From Photobacterium indicum (GTDB taxonomy: Bacteria; Pseudomonadota; Gammaproteobacteria; Enterobacterales; Vibrionaceae), in the NCBI RefSeq assembly GCF_003026215.1, contig NZ_PYOC01000001.1, positions 372,001 to 436,000 on the forward strand: DNA of 64,000 nt, in the 5' to 3' direction. The notes beneath the pieces were generated by a model that was not told where the DNA came from, ran no database searches, and saw only the letters and a list, made by a program, of their open reading frames with translations. Below are positions 54,432 to 63,633 of the stretch, piece after piece; position 1 is the stretch's first letter; each line of letters opens with the position of its first letter. A program made the position numbers and the translations under genes.

Positions 54432-54875
54432 ATGGCTATCGGCGTTACTCAGAATACATTCCAACTCAACATTGTGAGTGCAGAAGGTCCGTTATTTAGT
54501 GGTAAAGCACATGCTTTGGCTATTTCGGGTCTTGATGGTGAACTTGGTATTCGCCCTGGTCACTCTCCTTTGCTGAGTCGTATTAAACCTGGCGTTGCTT
54601 ATTTTCAAACTGATTTGAAAGGGGATGACGAAATTCTCTACATTTCAGGCGGTATTGTTGAGGTTCAACCTTCATTAGTGACGGTATTGGCTGATACAGC
54701 TATGCACGGTAAAGATATTGATGAAGCTCGTGCAAATGAAGCACGACGTGCAGCAGAAGAGAATATTAATAAGCAGGGCCACGATATCAACTTTGCGCAA
54801 GCGCAGATGGATTTGGCGAAAGCAATGGCTCAGTTACGTGCCGTTGAATTGACCCAAAAACAGAGGCGTCGCTAA
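54432..54875 (+). CDS. atpC: ATP synthase F1 subunit epsilon
   Basis: 147 residues. N-terminal beta-sandwich (QLNIVSAEGPLFSGKAHALAISGLDGELGIRPGHSPLLSRIKPG) and C-terminal helical hairpin (ARANEARRAAEENI...). Somewhat longer than the 139-residue E. coli protein. Couples shaft to ring and can inhibit hydrolysis. GAGGAGG upstream; last gene of the operon. Confidence 0.94.
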   Translation: MAIGVTQNTFQLNIVSAEGPLFSGKAHALAISGLDGELGIRPGHSPLLSRIKPGVAYFQTDLKGDDEILYISGGIVEVQPSLVTVLADTAMHGKDIDEARANEARRAAEENINKQGHDINFAQAQMDLAKAMAQLRAVELTQKQRRR

Positions 54876-54903
54876 ATAACTCCAGTACATCACTATCGAT
54901 CGA

Positions 54904-54940
54904 ATGCTCTGATATGTACCGATATCAGAGCATTTTTTTT
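54904..54940 (+). terminator. Terminator of the atp operon
   Basis: ATGCTCTGATAT and ATATCAGAGCAT form a perfect 12-bp stem with a 6-nt loop followed by eight T residues, 30 nt after the atpC stop. Confidence 0.93.
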
Positions 54941-55113
54941 TCTGTAATTTGAGGCAACTTGAATTAATCTAATCGCGATGGAGTGATTATATATTGGTTC
55001 CATTAGATGGATAGAACTGTAATAAAAAGTAACATTGGTTTATTTGTTTAGAGCTAACGTATAAACTGACGGCTCAATTATTTTACAAATAAGTAAAAAC
55101 GGAGAACAAAGTA

Positions 55114-55203
55114 ATGCGCTTTTTAGCTAGTCCAATGTTCTCAAGCCTATATCGTATTTACCTATCCTCTCAAGCAGTCGCCGTTTACCTCCCCAGTAAT
55201 TAA
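55114..55203 (+). CDS. Candidate 29-residue small ORF upstream of ygjV
   Basis: ATG 55114 has GGAG nine bases upstream and opens 29 codons (starting MRFLASPMFSSLYRIYLSSQ) to TAA. It stands alone in the 480-bp gap between the atp terminator and ygjV. It could be a small membrane-associated peptide or a leader peptide controlling the next gene. The only direct support is the ribosome binding site and its isolated position. Confidence 0.35.
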   Translation: MRFLASPMFSSLYRIYLSSQAVAVYLPSN

Positions 55204-55420
55204 TCTTCCTATTCGTTCACTCAATGTATCTAAAACGTTGAGATAGATAGTAATGGAATTAAGCATTGCCAGTGAGCTTGGTCGCTTTCAACACTGAGCC
55301 TCTCGTTAGTGTTTTCTGCTCATTACTTCATGCTATCTCACATCGTTAATATAGAGCACATCTGCAAGTGAATTTCACATCTTACTCCCAGATTATCTAT
55401 ATCTCCTCAATGGAGGACAT

Positions 55421-55927
55421 GTGTCATTTTTTATTGCTTCTCAAATCTTAGCTGGATTGGCTTCGCTATTCGATATCGCCTCATTCCAGTTTAAAAATCG
55501 AAATAAACTTTTAACGACTTTATTTATTTCCGCATTACTAATTGCTGCTCATTTTGCCTTGTTAAAAGAGTGGACAGCTGCATGCTTGCTTGTCATTGGG
55601 GCATGTCGATACTTAGCCGGAATCTTCATATCCGATCCTAGAATGAAATGGCTATTTTATTTGGTCACACTACTGGGCACGGCGCTAACCTTCAGTGGTA
55701 TCGCGAGTGTATTGAGCTGTATCGGGTCGCTATTTCATACTAAGGCTTCATTTAGTCATAACGATAAGCTTATGCGTTGGCTTATGGTTATAGGTACTGT
55801 GGTTTGGCTTATTCACGACATCATTGTTGGATCTCCAGTCGCGGTATTATTGGATGTTCTATTTATTATCAGCAGTGCTATTGGCTACTATCGAATACAT
55901 ATAAAGAAACTATTACTCCTAACCTAA
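55421..55927 (+). CDS. ygjV: YgjV-family inner-membrane protein
   Basis: 168 residues, about six membrane helices. IASQILAGLASLFDIASFQFKNRNKLL at the start and GTVVWLIHDIIVGSPVAVLLDVLFIISSAIGYYR near the end match the YgjV family. GTG 55421 is preceded by GGAGG at good distance. Function unknown in any species I know of. Confidence 0.85.
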   Translation: MSFFIASQILAGLASLFDIASFQFKNRNKLLTTLFISALLIAAHFALLKEWTAACLLVIGACRYLAGIFISDPRMKWLFYLVTLLGTALTFSGIASVLSCIGSLFHTKASFSHNDKLMRWLMVIGTVVWLIHDIIVGSPVAVLLDVLFIISSAIGYYRIHIKKLLLLT

Positions 55928-55940
55928 GCTATTCAATTGA

Positions 55941-55978
55941 ATTCAGCCTTTGACAACTCGCCGCGCGTCAAAGGCTGA
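55941..55978 (+). terminator. Hairpin after ygjV
   Basis: TCAGCCTTTGAC and GTCAAAGGCTGA form a 12-bp stem with a 12-nt GC-rich loop, 16 nt after the ygjV stop. No T-run follows, so it may be a weak or factor-dependent terminator. Confidence 0.5.
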
Positions 55979-56192
55979 TTCTAAGTGGAGCTGCAATAGC
56001 AATATAACTTTATATAGATGGTGATTTTGATTACAATTCATATGGTTACAAAATCTGCTAGAACATTAGGAGGCTTTAAATAAACAATAATGGTGCGGCT
56101 GGATGGTATTCACTTCCAGTGAATTTAGCTGTTCCCAGCTTACTGTGTAGACTTTGTCTTGGAACACCTTGGATAGATGCATTTATTCATAT

Positions 56193-56217
56193 AAAAACGC
56201 CTGCGTATTTGCAGGCG
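56193..56217 (-). terminator. Terminator of the sulfatase-porin operon
   Basis: Read on the minus strand, CGCCTGC and GCAGGCG form a 7-bp GC-rich stem with a 6-nt loop followed by TTTTT, 26 nt after the porin stop. Confidence 0.8.
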
Positions 56218-56242
56218 CTATTATTCTTATAAATAAGTATTA

Positions 56243-56971
56243 TTACCAAGTGTATTTAATACCAACACGATAACGAAGCTGACGCTCATCTGTTGTGCGG
56301 TTTAATTTCACTTGCCCTAGTTCAATAAATGGACGCCACTTTTCACCATCTTTCATATTGAAAGCATACATTAAGCGAACATTATGCAAATAATCGGTTG
56401 AGCCGTTATCAAATAAAGCTTTGCCGTTGCCTTCCATTTCCTTCCAGAACTGAAATTCGTACTGGAAATCCCAATCTCCTGTTTTGTAACCTAGCCAGGT
56501 ATCAAACTGCTGAATTTTAGAGTGATAGCTATTGCCATCAGTGCCTTCTTGACTGTAATCCCATAGTTTCCACTTATATCGACCTTGGATGCGGAAGCCA
56601 TTATCAAAAGAATAATTTAAACGTGCGTAAGGTACATAGACCAAGCCATCAGGATTAAAATCTAATGAGGAACCAAATACACCTGTTAAGTTAGGCTTAA
56701 GCTTTGTGTAATAGAAGATTGATAATTCAGATCCATTCATCGTCATGGAATCATACATTTTGTCTTCTTCGTCGTTGTTATAACGAGCATCTAATTCGAA
56801 GCCGATATTCTTTCCTGTATCGATGAAGGCTTTTACGCGATCAGAATGTTTGTTATTTCCGTCTTTATATTCGTGTCGATACTCTACGGTCGTTTTATAG
56901 TCATTTGCCACTGCATGTGAGGTTGTTGCCAATAGCATAGAAGCGGCAACAAATTTAAGTGTCGTTTTCAT
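56243..56971 (-). CDS. KdgM-family outer-membrane porin
   Basis: 242 residues with a signal peptide (cleaved after about residue 22, HAVA-N). Alternating hydrophobic and polar strands and a terminal aromatic (YRVGIKYTW) mark a small beta-barrel. The KdgM family passes acidic oligosaccharides across the outer membrane, the type member taking up oligogalacturonate. It lies 39 bp behind the sulfatase gene on the same strand, so it probably imports sulfated or uronate-containing oligosaccharides for the galactosamine pathway opposite. Confidence 0.82.
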   Translation of the reverse strand: MKTTLKFVAASMLLATTSHAVANDYKTTVEYRHEYKDGNNKHSDRVKAFIDTGKNIGFELDARYNNDEEDKMYDSMTMNGSELSIFYYTKLKPNLTGVFGSSLDFNPDGLVYVPYARLNYSFDNGFRIQGRYKWKLWDYSQEGTDGNSYHSKIQQFDTWLGYKTGDWDFQYEFQFWKEMEGNGKALFDNGSTDYLHNVRLMYAFNMKDGEKWRPFIELGQVKLNRTTDERQLRYRVGIKYTW

Positions 56972-57010
56972 AATAACCTTTCTAATTGTGTTTAGGATTG
57001 TGTCAATAAA

Positions 57011-58573
57011 TTAGGTGTATGCATTTGCTGCTGATGCTGGCACTTCTGTTGGGCGCCAAGGATCACCGGTATGCTCTAACCAAGGGAGTAGTTCTTCTTC
57101 GATCAACGAAGCCACGATGCTTTCATTCTGTTGTGCGATGTTTTGCATCTGGTATAGGTCGTTTTGGTTGTCGTGTAAAACGAAAGTAAGAGGCTTACCT
57201 ATTTTGCGGTCAACCATTAAGGTGTAGCGATCGGTTCGCACACCACGACGACCGTAGGATTGACCACCGTAAGGCATAAACGTATACATTTGAGATGTCG
57301 GTCTGTTGTCGCCTTCTAGTCCATGGACACTGTTGGCATAGTTAAAGCCTTCCACTGTGTCTGGGATTAGTTCTGGCATTCCCATTAAACCGAAAATGGT
57401 TGGGTAGATGTCAGGTGCAGAGAAGAGCAGATCATCTTGGCGTGGTGCAATTTTACCGGGCCAGCGGAACATCATTGGAATCCGCATTGCCTCTTCATAG
57501 TGGACATTCTTGGTGGGCTTACCGTTAGAGCCCATACAGCAGCCATGATCTGAGAAAAATACCACCAAGGTGTCTTCTTCCAGACCAAGTCGGTCAAGTT
57601 CATCAATAATCCGACCAAATTGCGCATCTACACCGTGTACCATTGCCATGTACTCTTTGAAGTACGCAGGCCCATACCCTTCTTGATAGTCTTTATCCCA
57701 TTGAACATTTGGTCGGGTATTAAGGCTTTCAGAAGTGTCATTCTGATAACGGTCGAGATATTTTTTCGGCACTTCATCATAAGGAGAATGCGGAGGATTC
57801 ATAGAAACAACCAGCGTAAACGGTTTGTTACTATCACGGTATTTTCCGTCTTCATTTCGCAGGTATTTTATGGCTATATCGGCTTCATGCTCAGGGCTCC
57901 ACTGATTCACTTTGATTGGCTGATCACGCGGTGTCTCATTGGTCCAATACATGGGTGTTAAATGTTTATCGTAAGTACCGTAGGCATACCAAAAATCAAA
58001 ACCATGACGACGATCCGGAGCTGTCCAATCATTCCAGTAACGGCCTTCCATCGGATTGTTATAACTCGGAATGAAAGGAGCCTCTGGCGTATCAAGGTGC
58101 CATTTCCCTATATACCCCATGCTGTAGCCTTGGTCTTTTAGTACATCAGACCAAGTGCGAGTATTTTTCTTTAGCTCAATACCAAAGTCTTTGCCGCCAA
58201 ACTTACCGGGCATGGCTGTGTGGCTATTACCCTGAATACCATTACGGTATGGATATTGACCTGTCATCAGCATGCCTCTAAATGGAGTACATAGTGGGAA
58301 GTTGGAAACGGCTTGGTGAAGAACAGCACTCTGGTTGGCAAAACGGTTGATATGCGGTGTATCTGAAGGATCTTGATTCATAAAGCCCAAAGACTGGGCA
58401 CGCATTTCGTCTGGGAAAACAATCAATAAGTTAGGCTTCTTTATCTTAGTATTCGATAAAGAGGAGTCCGTAGGGTTTTGCTGGGCTGAAGTACAGCCAG
58501 AGCTCATCGTTGTAGCGGCAACGGCACTGGTTGCAGCCATTCCTTTTAGCAAACTTCGGCGGGTGATAGACAT
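57011..58573 (-). CDS. Tat-exported sulfatase, galactosamine locus
   Basis: About 520 residues. A Tat signal (ITRRSLLKG) starts the protein from ATG 58573, which has GGAG upstream; the frame is open to 58633. S-S-G-C after it may allow lipidation. The sulfatase motif is C-T-P-F-R within the FPLCTPFRGMLMTGQYP block, with GKWH, then FFSDHGCCMGSNGKP later. Cys-type sulfatases need a formylglycine-generating maturase, absent here. Co-transcribed with the porin and divergent from agaR, it probably removes sulfate from GalNAc-containing glycans. The exact linkage is unknown. Confidence 0.88.
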   Translation of the reverse strand: MSITRRSLLKGMAATSAVAATTMSSGCTSAQQNPTDSSLSNTKIKKPNLLIVFPDEMRAQSLGFMNQDPSDTPHINRFANQSAVLHQAVSNFPLCTPFRGMLMTGQYPYRNGIQGNSHTAMPGKFGGKDFGIELKKNTRTWSDVLKDQGYSMGYIGKWHLDTPEAPFIPSYNNPMEGRYWNDWTAPDRRHGFDFWYAYGTYDKHLTPMYWTNETPRDQPIKVNQWSPEHEADIAIKYLRNEDGKYRDSNKPFTLVVSMNPPHSPYDEVPKKYLDRYQNDTSESLNTRPNVQWDKDYQEGYGPAYFKEYMAMVHGVDAQFGRIIDELDRLGLEEDTLVVFFSDHGCCMGSNGKPTKNVHYEEAMRIPMMFRWPGKIAPRQDDLLFSAPDIYPTIFGLMGMPELIPDTVEGFNYANSVHGLEGDNRPTSQMYTFMPYGGQSYGRRGVRTDRYTLMVDRKIGKPLTFVLHDNQNDLYQMQNIAQQNESIVASLIEEELLPWLEHTGDPWRPTEVPASAANAYT

Positions 58574-59021
58574 GTTCAACTCCTGAACGTGAGATGTATT
58601 GGATAAAAACAAGTGAAAGCAAAATGCTTTCATTTATTGTTTTAATTATTAAATTTCGCATTTGCACTTCCGATTTATTGCGGATCGTAAGTTATCGAAA
58701 GCTTATTGACTGTGTATTCGATCACAGAAAAGAAATCGAAAGTAAAATAGTGCTTTTTACGAAAGGGAGATGAAAGGATGTACGCTTAAAAAGTGAAAGG
58801 CATGCCGCATTAACGGTGTTTACGTTTGGCAATGGGTCTTTCGAAGGTTATGATGTCATCAAATGCGTAAATGTACGCAAGTGTAAGTGTAAGAATGCGA
58901 AAGAATGTGAAAGAGATCAAAAGTTTTCATTTTACGCATTGTTGCTTTCGTTTTTAGGTGTAAGCTGTATTCGAAATCAAGCGAAAGAGATTTTGCTGGT
59001 TTCGTAAGGAGACAAAGTAAA
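58574..59021. promoter_or_regulatory. Divergent sulfatase/agaR control region with GAAAG clusters
   Basis: The 450-bp region contains about eleven GAAAG/CTTTC motifs (for example near 58614, 58697, 58737, 58760, 58772, 58795, 58898, 58908, 58983), far above the one or so expected by chance. AgaR-type DeoR repressors bind repeated CTTTC-like sequences, so these are probable operators for both transcripts. Confidence 0.6.
58711..58726. promoter_or_regulatory. CRP-like binding site
   Basis: TGTGTATTCGATCACA matches the CRP consensus TGTGA-N6-TCACA at nine of ten positions. It lies between the divergent sulfatase and agaR genes and would give glucose repression of the locus. Confidence 0.6.
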
Positions 59022-59798
59022 GTGAAAAGTGCTGTCGAAAGACGTATGGAAATCGTTAGCCTGGTTAACCGTGATGGTAAAGCTCGTGTTGAGGATCTTG
59101 CTGCACAATTTAATGTCTCTAGTGTCACCATTCGCAGTGACCTTAGTTTTCTGGAAAAAAATGGCTATGTGGTTCGTTCACACGGTGCGGCAATTCCGAA
59201 TTCTGGGGTAATAGCAGAGCTGACTGTTCATGAGAAACGCCGTCAAAATGCCGGTATTAAGTCTCTTATTGGTCAGGCGGCAGCGAAACTGATTGAAAGT
59301 GGTGACACGGTTATTCTGGATTCGGGTACTACAACGCGAGAAATCGCGTCTAGTTTGAAAGCACTAGATGATGTAGTGGTAATGACCAACGGTCTAGATG
59401 TAGCAATGGAGTTGGCATCAGCACCTGGAATTGAGGTTTTGATGTCTGGCGGTGTACTTCGTAAAGGTGCACTTTCTTTTTCTGGCTCGCAAGCAGAAAG
59501 CAGCTTAAAAAATTACCGATTTGATAAGGTATTTTTAGGTGTAGACGGTTTTGATTTGCGAGCAGGTATCACCACACACAGCGAACAAGAGGCAAGCCTC
59601 AATCGCTTGATGTGTGAAATTTCTGAACAGGTTATTGCAGTTGTCGATTCTACCAAGTTTGGTAAACGTAGCTGTCACATGATTCGAGAGTTTGGAAATA
59701 TTGATATCTTGGTAACAGATTCTGATATTCCTGAAGACTATTTACAGGGTCTTCGTGAAATGAAAGTTGACGTTATTATTGTTGAAAAAGGAAATTAA
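59022..59798 (+). CDS. agaR: DeoR-family repressor, AgaR-type
   Basis: 258 residues. Winged HTH at 5-60 (RRMEIVSLVNRDGKARVEDLAAQFNVSSVTIRSDL) and a sugar-phosphate-binding domain with LDSGTTTREIA and the DeoR C-terminal VDSTKFGKRS. The start is GTG 59022, preceded by GGAG. Its position ahead of the aga genes and the GAAAG-rich upstream region support control of this locus, probably relieved by a galactosamine or tagatose phosphate. Confidence 0.88.
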   Translation: MKSAVERRMEIVSLVNRDGKARVEDLAAQFNVSSVTIRSDLSFLEKNGYVVRSHGAAIPNSGVIAELTVHEKRRQNAGIKSLIGQAAAKLIESGDTVILDSGTTTREIASSLKALDDVVVMTNGLDVAMELASAPGIEVLMSGGVLRKGALSFSGSQAESSLKNYRFDKVFLGVDGFDLRAGITTHSEQEASLNRLMCEISEQVIAVVDSTKFGKRSCHMIREFGNIDILVTDSDIPEDYLQGLREMKVDVIIVEKGN

Positions 59799-59846
59799 TC
59801 GCTAGCTCCATTGCCACATCTTAGATGTTGACTATGGAGTTAGTAA

Positions 59847-61133
59847 ATGAACACCCTTCTAAATCTCGTTCAGCGCCATAAAGCAGGCGATAAAAATGGC
59901 ATTTATTCTGTCTGCTCTGCTCATCCGCTAGTTATTGAAGCGGCGCTTACTCAGGCGTTGAGCGATGATTCTTTATTATTAATTGAAGCTACCTCCAACC
60001 AAGTAGATCAATTTGGTGGTTATACAGGTATGACACCTGTTGATTTTCGTAATTTTGTTTTAGAACAAGCGGAAGCGCTTCACTTTCCAACAGAAAACCT
60101 CATTCTTGGTGGCGATCACCTTGGTCCTAACCGTTGGCAGCATCTTGTTGCTGAAGAAGCAATGAACAATGCAGATGTTTTGATTACTGCATACGTTGCG
60201 GCAGGTTTTAAGAAAATTCACCTCGATTGCAGTATGTCTTGTTTAGGGGATCCAATCCCATTATCCGATGCGATTGTCGCAGAGCGTGCTGCCCGTTTAG
60301 CTAATATTGCTGAAAATACGGCGATTAATGTCTTTGGTGCCAGCGATCTGGTTTACGTTATTGGTACCGAAGTGCCTGTACCTGGTGGTGCCGCGGAAGA
60401 ATTGGCTGAGCTTGAAGTAACGTCAGCCGAGGCTGCAAACGAAACAATTCGTAGCCACAAAGAAGCATTTGAAAAAGTCGGTGTTTCCAGTTGCTGGTCT
60501 CGGGTTATAGGCCTTGTCGTACAACCTGGAGTTGAATTTGATCACACAGGTGTTATCGATTATTGCTCAGAAAAAGCCCAAGCATTAAGTAACGTGGTTA
60601 ATCATCACGATCACCTTATTTTTGAAGCACACTCAACCGACTATCAAACCGATAAAGCGTATAAAGCGCTGGTTGATGATCATTTTGCCATTTTGAAAGT
60701 CGGCCCTGCACTTACCTTTGCTATGCGTGAAGCACTCTTCAATCTGTGTGATATCGAAGCTGAAATAGTGCCTAAAGCACACTGCTCAAACCTGAAAGAA
60801 CAGATAGAGAAGCAAATGTGTGACGCTCCTGAATATTGGAATAAATATTATCAGGGCAATGAATCACAGCAGCGTTTTGCTCGCTGTTATAGCTTTAGTG
60901 ACCGTATTCGCTACTACTGGCCAGATCAAAATATCCATGCAGCACAAGGTAAGTTGTTCGACAACCTTACGCGTACCGGTATTCCCCTTCCATTATTGAG
61001 CCAATATCTTCCCGAGCAATTTCATGCTGTGCGTGAAGGACAAATAAGCGCAGATCCAAAAACATTGGTTCTTGAAAAAATTCGTCAGGTACTTCGCAGT
61101 TACGCGAAGGCATGCAAACTAAATAAAGATTAA
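59847..61133 (+). CDS. kbaZ: Tagatose-1,6-bisphosphate aldolase subunit KbaZ/GatZ
   Basis: 428 residues. [17 protein letters not shown] at the start, [12 protein letters not shown] and IHLDCSMSC in the middle are typical of the non-catalytic Z subunit that stabilises the KbaY/GatY aldolase. The catalytic Y subunit is not in the window and may lie beyond it. Belongs to the aga operon between agaR and agaS. Confidence 0.9.
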   Translation: MNTLLNLVQRHKAGDKNGIYSVCSAHPLVIEAALTQALSDDSLLLIEATSNQVDQFGGYTGMTPVDFRNFVLEQAEALHFPTENLILGGDHLGPNRWQHLVAEEAMNNADVLITAYVAAGFKKIHLDCSMSCLGDPIPLSDAIVAERAARLANIAENTAINVFGASDLVYVIGTEVPVPGGAAEELAELEVTSAEAANETIRSHKEAFEKVGVSSCWSRVIGLVVQPGVEFDHTGVIDYCSEKAQALSNVVNHHDHLIFEAHSTDYQTDKAYKALVDDHFAILKVGPALTFAMREALFNLCDIEAEIVPKAHCSNLKEQIEKQMCDAPEYWNKYYQGNESQQRFARCYSFSDRIRYYWPDQNIHAAQGKLFDNLTRTGIPLPLLSQYLPEQFHAVREGQISADPKTLVLEKIRQVLRSYAKACKLNKD

Positions 61134-61143
61134 GAGGTAGTAC

Positions 61144-62307
61144 ATGAACCAATATCTTGGTTATTCCGAGCTTGAACTTGAACGGCTTAATGCATTCTGG
61201 ACGGCAAAAGAGATTGAGCAGCAGCCATCTTGCTGGCGTAAAACACATGCCATTATTCAAGAGTGCCTACCTGCAATTAATGCATTCATGAGCAACGCAC
61301 TAGCGCAGCCTAATTTACGTATTGTATTGACTGGCGCGGGCACATCGGCTTTTGCGGGTAGTGCATTAGCACCAGCGTTATCAAAGAAAACAGGTTTACG
61401 AGTCGAAGCCATTGCTTCTACTGATTTAGTCTCAAATCCAGCCCAGTTTTTTGCGGAAGATCTACCAACGTTATTAGTGTCATTTGCTCGTTCAGGCAAT
61501 AGCCCTGAAAGTGTAGCAGCAGTAGAACTGGCTAATCAGTGCCTTACAAATTGTTTTCACCTTGTACTGACGTGTAATGGAGAAGGGCAATTATATAAAA
61601 ACGCTGTCAATGATAATAAATCGTTTGCATTGTTAATGCCTGAAGAAACAAATGACAAATCCTTTGCGATGACGTCAAGTTTTTCGTCAATGATGTTAGC
61701 CGCTTTTTCAGTTGTTACATCTGGTAACGATTACACGAAAGAAATCGAAAGATTTTGTAAGTGTTCTGAGGGGCTAGTCAAAGAAATTAATAATAATATC
61801 AGTAGTATTGCAGGAGATACTATTCAGCGCGTCATTTACTTAGGAAGTGGAGGTTTGCAGGGCTTGGCTCAGGAATCAGCATTAAAATTGCTTGAGTTAA
61901 CTGCTGGTAAAGTTGTGGCATGTTTTGATTCTCCGCTAGGCTTCCGTCACGGACCTAAATCTATTGTTGATAATGAAACAATGATTGTCGTGTACATCTC
62001 TAATAACCCTTATACCCGCCAATATGACCTCGATCTTCTTAGTGAACTTCGACGTGATAATACCGCTAAAAAAGTGATTGCTATTACGGCTCAGCAGGAT
62101 GAGTTAGTGACCAATGGTGATTACTATCTGGTACCAGATATGGATTCAGCAACGGATGTTGAATTGTTATTTCCCTATATGATTTTCGCCCAAACGTATG
62201 CGTTTCATCGCGCCATCGCGTTAGGCAATACACCTGATAACCCTTGTCCAACTGGTGAAGTAAACCGCGTTGTTCAAGGTGTGACTATTCATAAACTTAA
62301 TAATTAG
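61144..62307 (+). CDS. agaS: Galactosamine-6-phosphate deaminase/isomerase AgaS
   Basis: 387 residues with two SIS domains. LTGAGTSAFAGSALAP and SFARSGNSPESVAA are SIS sugar-phosphate-binding sites, and LGSGGLQGLAQESALKLLELT follows in the second. It converts galactosamine-6-phosphate to tagatose-6-phosphate with loss of ammonia. It follows kbaZ by 10 bp, with GAGGTAG as ribosome binding site. Confidence 0.92.
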   Translation: MNQYLGYSELELERLNAFWTAKEIEQQPSCWRKTHAIIQECLPAINAFMSNALAQPNLRIVLTGAGTSAFAGSALAPALSKKTGLRVEAIASTDLVSNPAQFFAEDLPTLLVSFARSGNSPESVAAVELANQCLTNCFHLVLTCNGEGQLYKNAVNDNKSFALLMPEETNDKSFAMTSSFSSMMLAAFSVVTSGNDYTKEIERFCKCSEGLVKEINNNISSIAGDTIQRVIYLGSGGLQGLAQESALKLLELTAGKVVACFDSPLGFRHGPKSIVDNETMIVVYISNNPYTRQYDLDLLSELRRDNTAKKVIAITAQQDELVTNGDYYLVPDMDSATDVELLFPYMIFAQTYAFHRAIALGNTPDNPCPTGEVNRVVQGVTIHKLNN

Positions 62308-62332
62308 AAAATGATGAAAAGGTAGAACTCTT

Positions 62333-62833
62333 ATGACAGCACCTAATATTGTTTGGACTCGTATTGATGAGCGTCTTTTACACGGTCAAATTCGTATTAC
62401 TTGGGGTAAACACACCGAAGCAAACCTTATTTTAGTGGCTAATGATGATGCCGCAGAAGGGCCAAATGCCGCCTTTATGCAGGCAGGAATGAAAGCATCA
62501 GCCGGTGGTGAATATGCCGTACGCTTTTTTTCTATTCAGAAAACAATTGATGTGATCCATAAAGCATCGCCAAAACAGAATATTTTTGTTTTGTGCAACA
62601 ACCCAACGGATGTTGCACGTCTTGTTGAAGGTGGGGTGCCAATTACCCACTGTAATGTCGGCAACATGCACTTCCACGAAGGTAAACGTCAGATAGCGAA
62701 AACGGTATCTGTTGATAGTAAAGATTTGGATGCATTTGAACGTATGGTTGAGCGCGGCGTGACGTGTACTGTACAGAACACACCGGATCAAAACCCGATT
62801 AATGTGCTTGATCTTGCAATGGATAACGCATAA
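62333..62833 (+). CDS. Mannose-family PTS component IIB (galactosamine type)
   Basis: 166 residues. The phosphorylated histidine is H17 in RIDERLLHGQI. It carries phosphate from IIA to the incoming sugar. By context with agaS and kbaZ it serves N-acetylgalactosamine or galactosamine uptake. No IIA gene is present before the window ends. Confidence 0.9.
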   Translation: MTAPNIVWTRIDERLLHGQIRITWGKHTEANLILVANDDAAEGPNAAFMQAGMKASAGGEYAVRFFSIQKTIDVIHKASPKQNIFVLCNNPTDVARLVEGGVPITHCNVGNMHFHEGKRQIAKTVSVDSKDLDAFERMVERGVTCTVQNTPDQNPINVLDLAMDNA

Positions 62834-62868
62834 AGCCAATCAGTAAATCATAGGTAAAGGAATAAATT

Positions 62869-63633
62869 ATGTTTTTTGAAGCGATGCTTGTCGCGGTATG
62901 GGCGTTCTTCTGTGGTATCGATAAATACGATGTCGCATTGAACATCCACCGTCCGTTAATTACCGGACCAGTTGTTGGTCTGATCATGGGTGATATGCAA
63001 ATCGGTTTGATTGCCGGTGCAACACTCGAACTTGCTTGGTTAGGCTTAGTGCCGAACGCTGGTGCTCAGCCACCTGATGTAACCTTGGGTACGATTGCTG
63101 CGGTTGCTTTTGCTGTGATGACAGGGCAAACAGCTGAAGTTGCAATGGGTGTTGGTATGCCTATCGCAGTACTGATGCAAATGCTTGTAATTGGCTTTTT
63201 CGCTGTTACGTCATTCACGATGGGCAAGGCAGATAAATACGCAGAGCAAGGTGATTCTGATGGTATTGACCGACTCCTGCTTTCAACACTTGGCTTACGA
63301 GCGCTTCTCTATTCTGTTGTGGCATTTATCACAGTGTACTTTGGCGAACACGCGGCAACGTGGATTGATGAAAATGCACCGAAAGTATTACTTGAGGGGC
63401 TAGGCATTGGCGCGAAGATGGTGCCAGCAATTGGTTTTGCAATGCTACTTAAAATCATGTGGTCGAAAGAAGTGGCGGGTGTGTTCTTCATTGGTTTCGT
63501 AATGACAACATACCTACAGTTGCCAATTATGGCAGTTGCAATTTTAGGTGCATCAGCGGCGGCATTGTACTTCTTCTTTAGCGGTAACGGTAATTCAAAT
63601 AATCAAGATAAGGAATTCGAAGATGGCATCTGA
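62869..63633 (+). CDS. Mannose-family PTS component IIC
   Basis: 254 residues, eight or so membrane helices, with the family start FFEAMLVAVWAFFCGIDKYDV and the GPVVGLIMGD motif. Forms the membrane channel with IID. It ends in a polar tail and its last 11 bases overlap the IID start, so the two are translationally coupled. Confidence 0.9.
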   Translation: MFFEAMLVAVWAFFCGIDKYDVALNIHRPLITGPVVGLIMGDMQIGLIAGATLELAWLGLVPNAGAQPPDVTLGTIAAVAFAVMTGQTAEVAMGVGMPIAVLMQMLVIGFFAVTSFTMGKADKYAEQGDSDGIDRLLLSTLGLRALLYSVVAFITVYFGEHAATWIDENAPKVLLEGLGIGAKMVPAIGFAMLLKIMWSKEVAGVFFIGFVMTTYLQLPIMAVAILGASAAALYFFFSGNGNSNNQDKEFEDGI

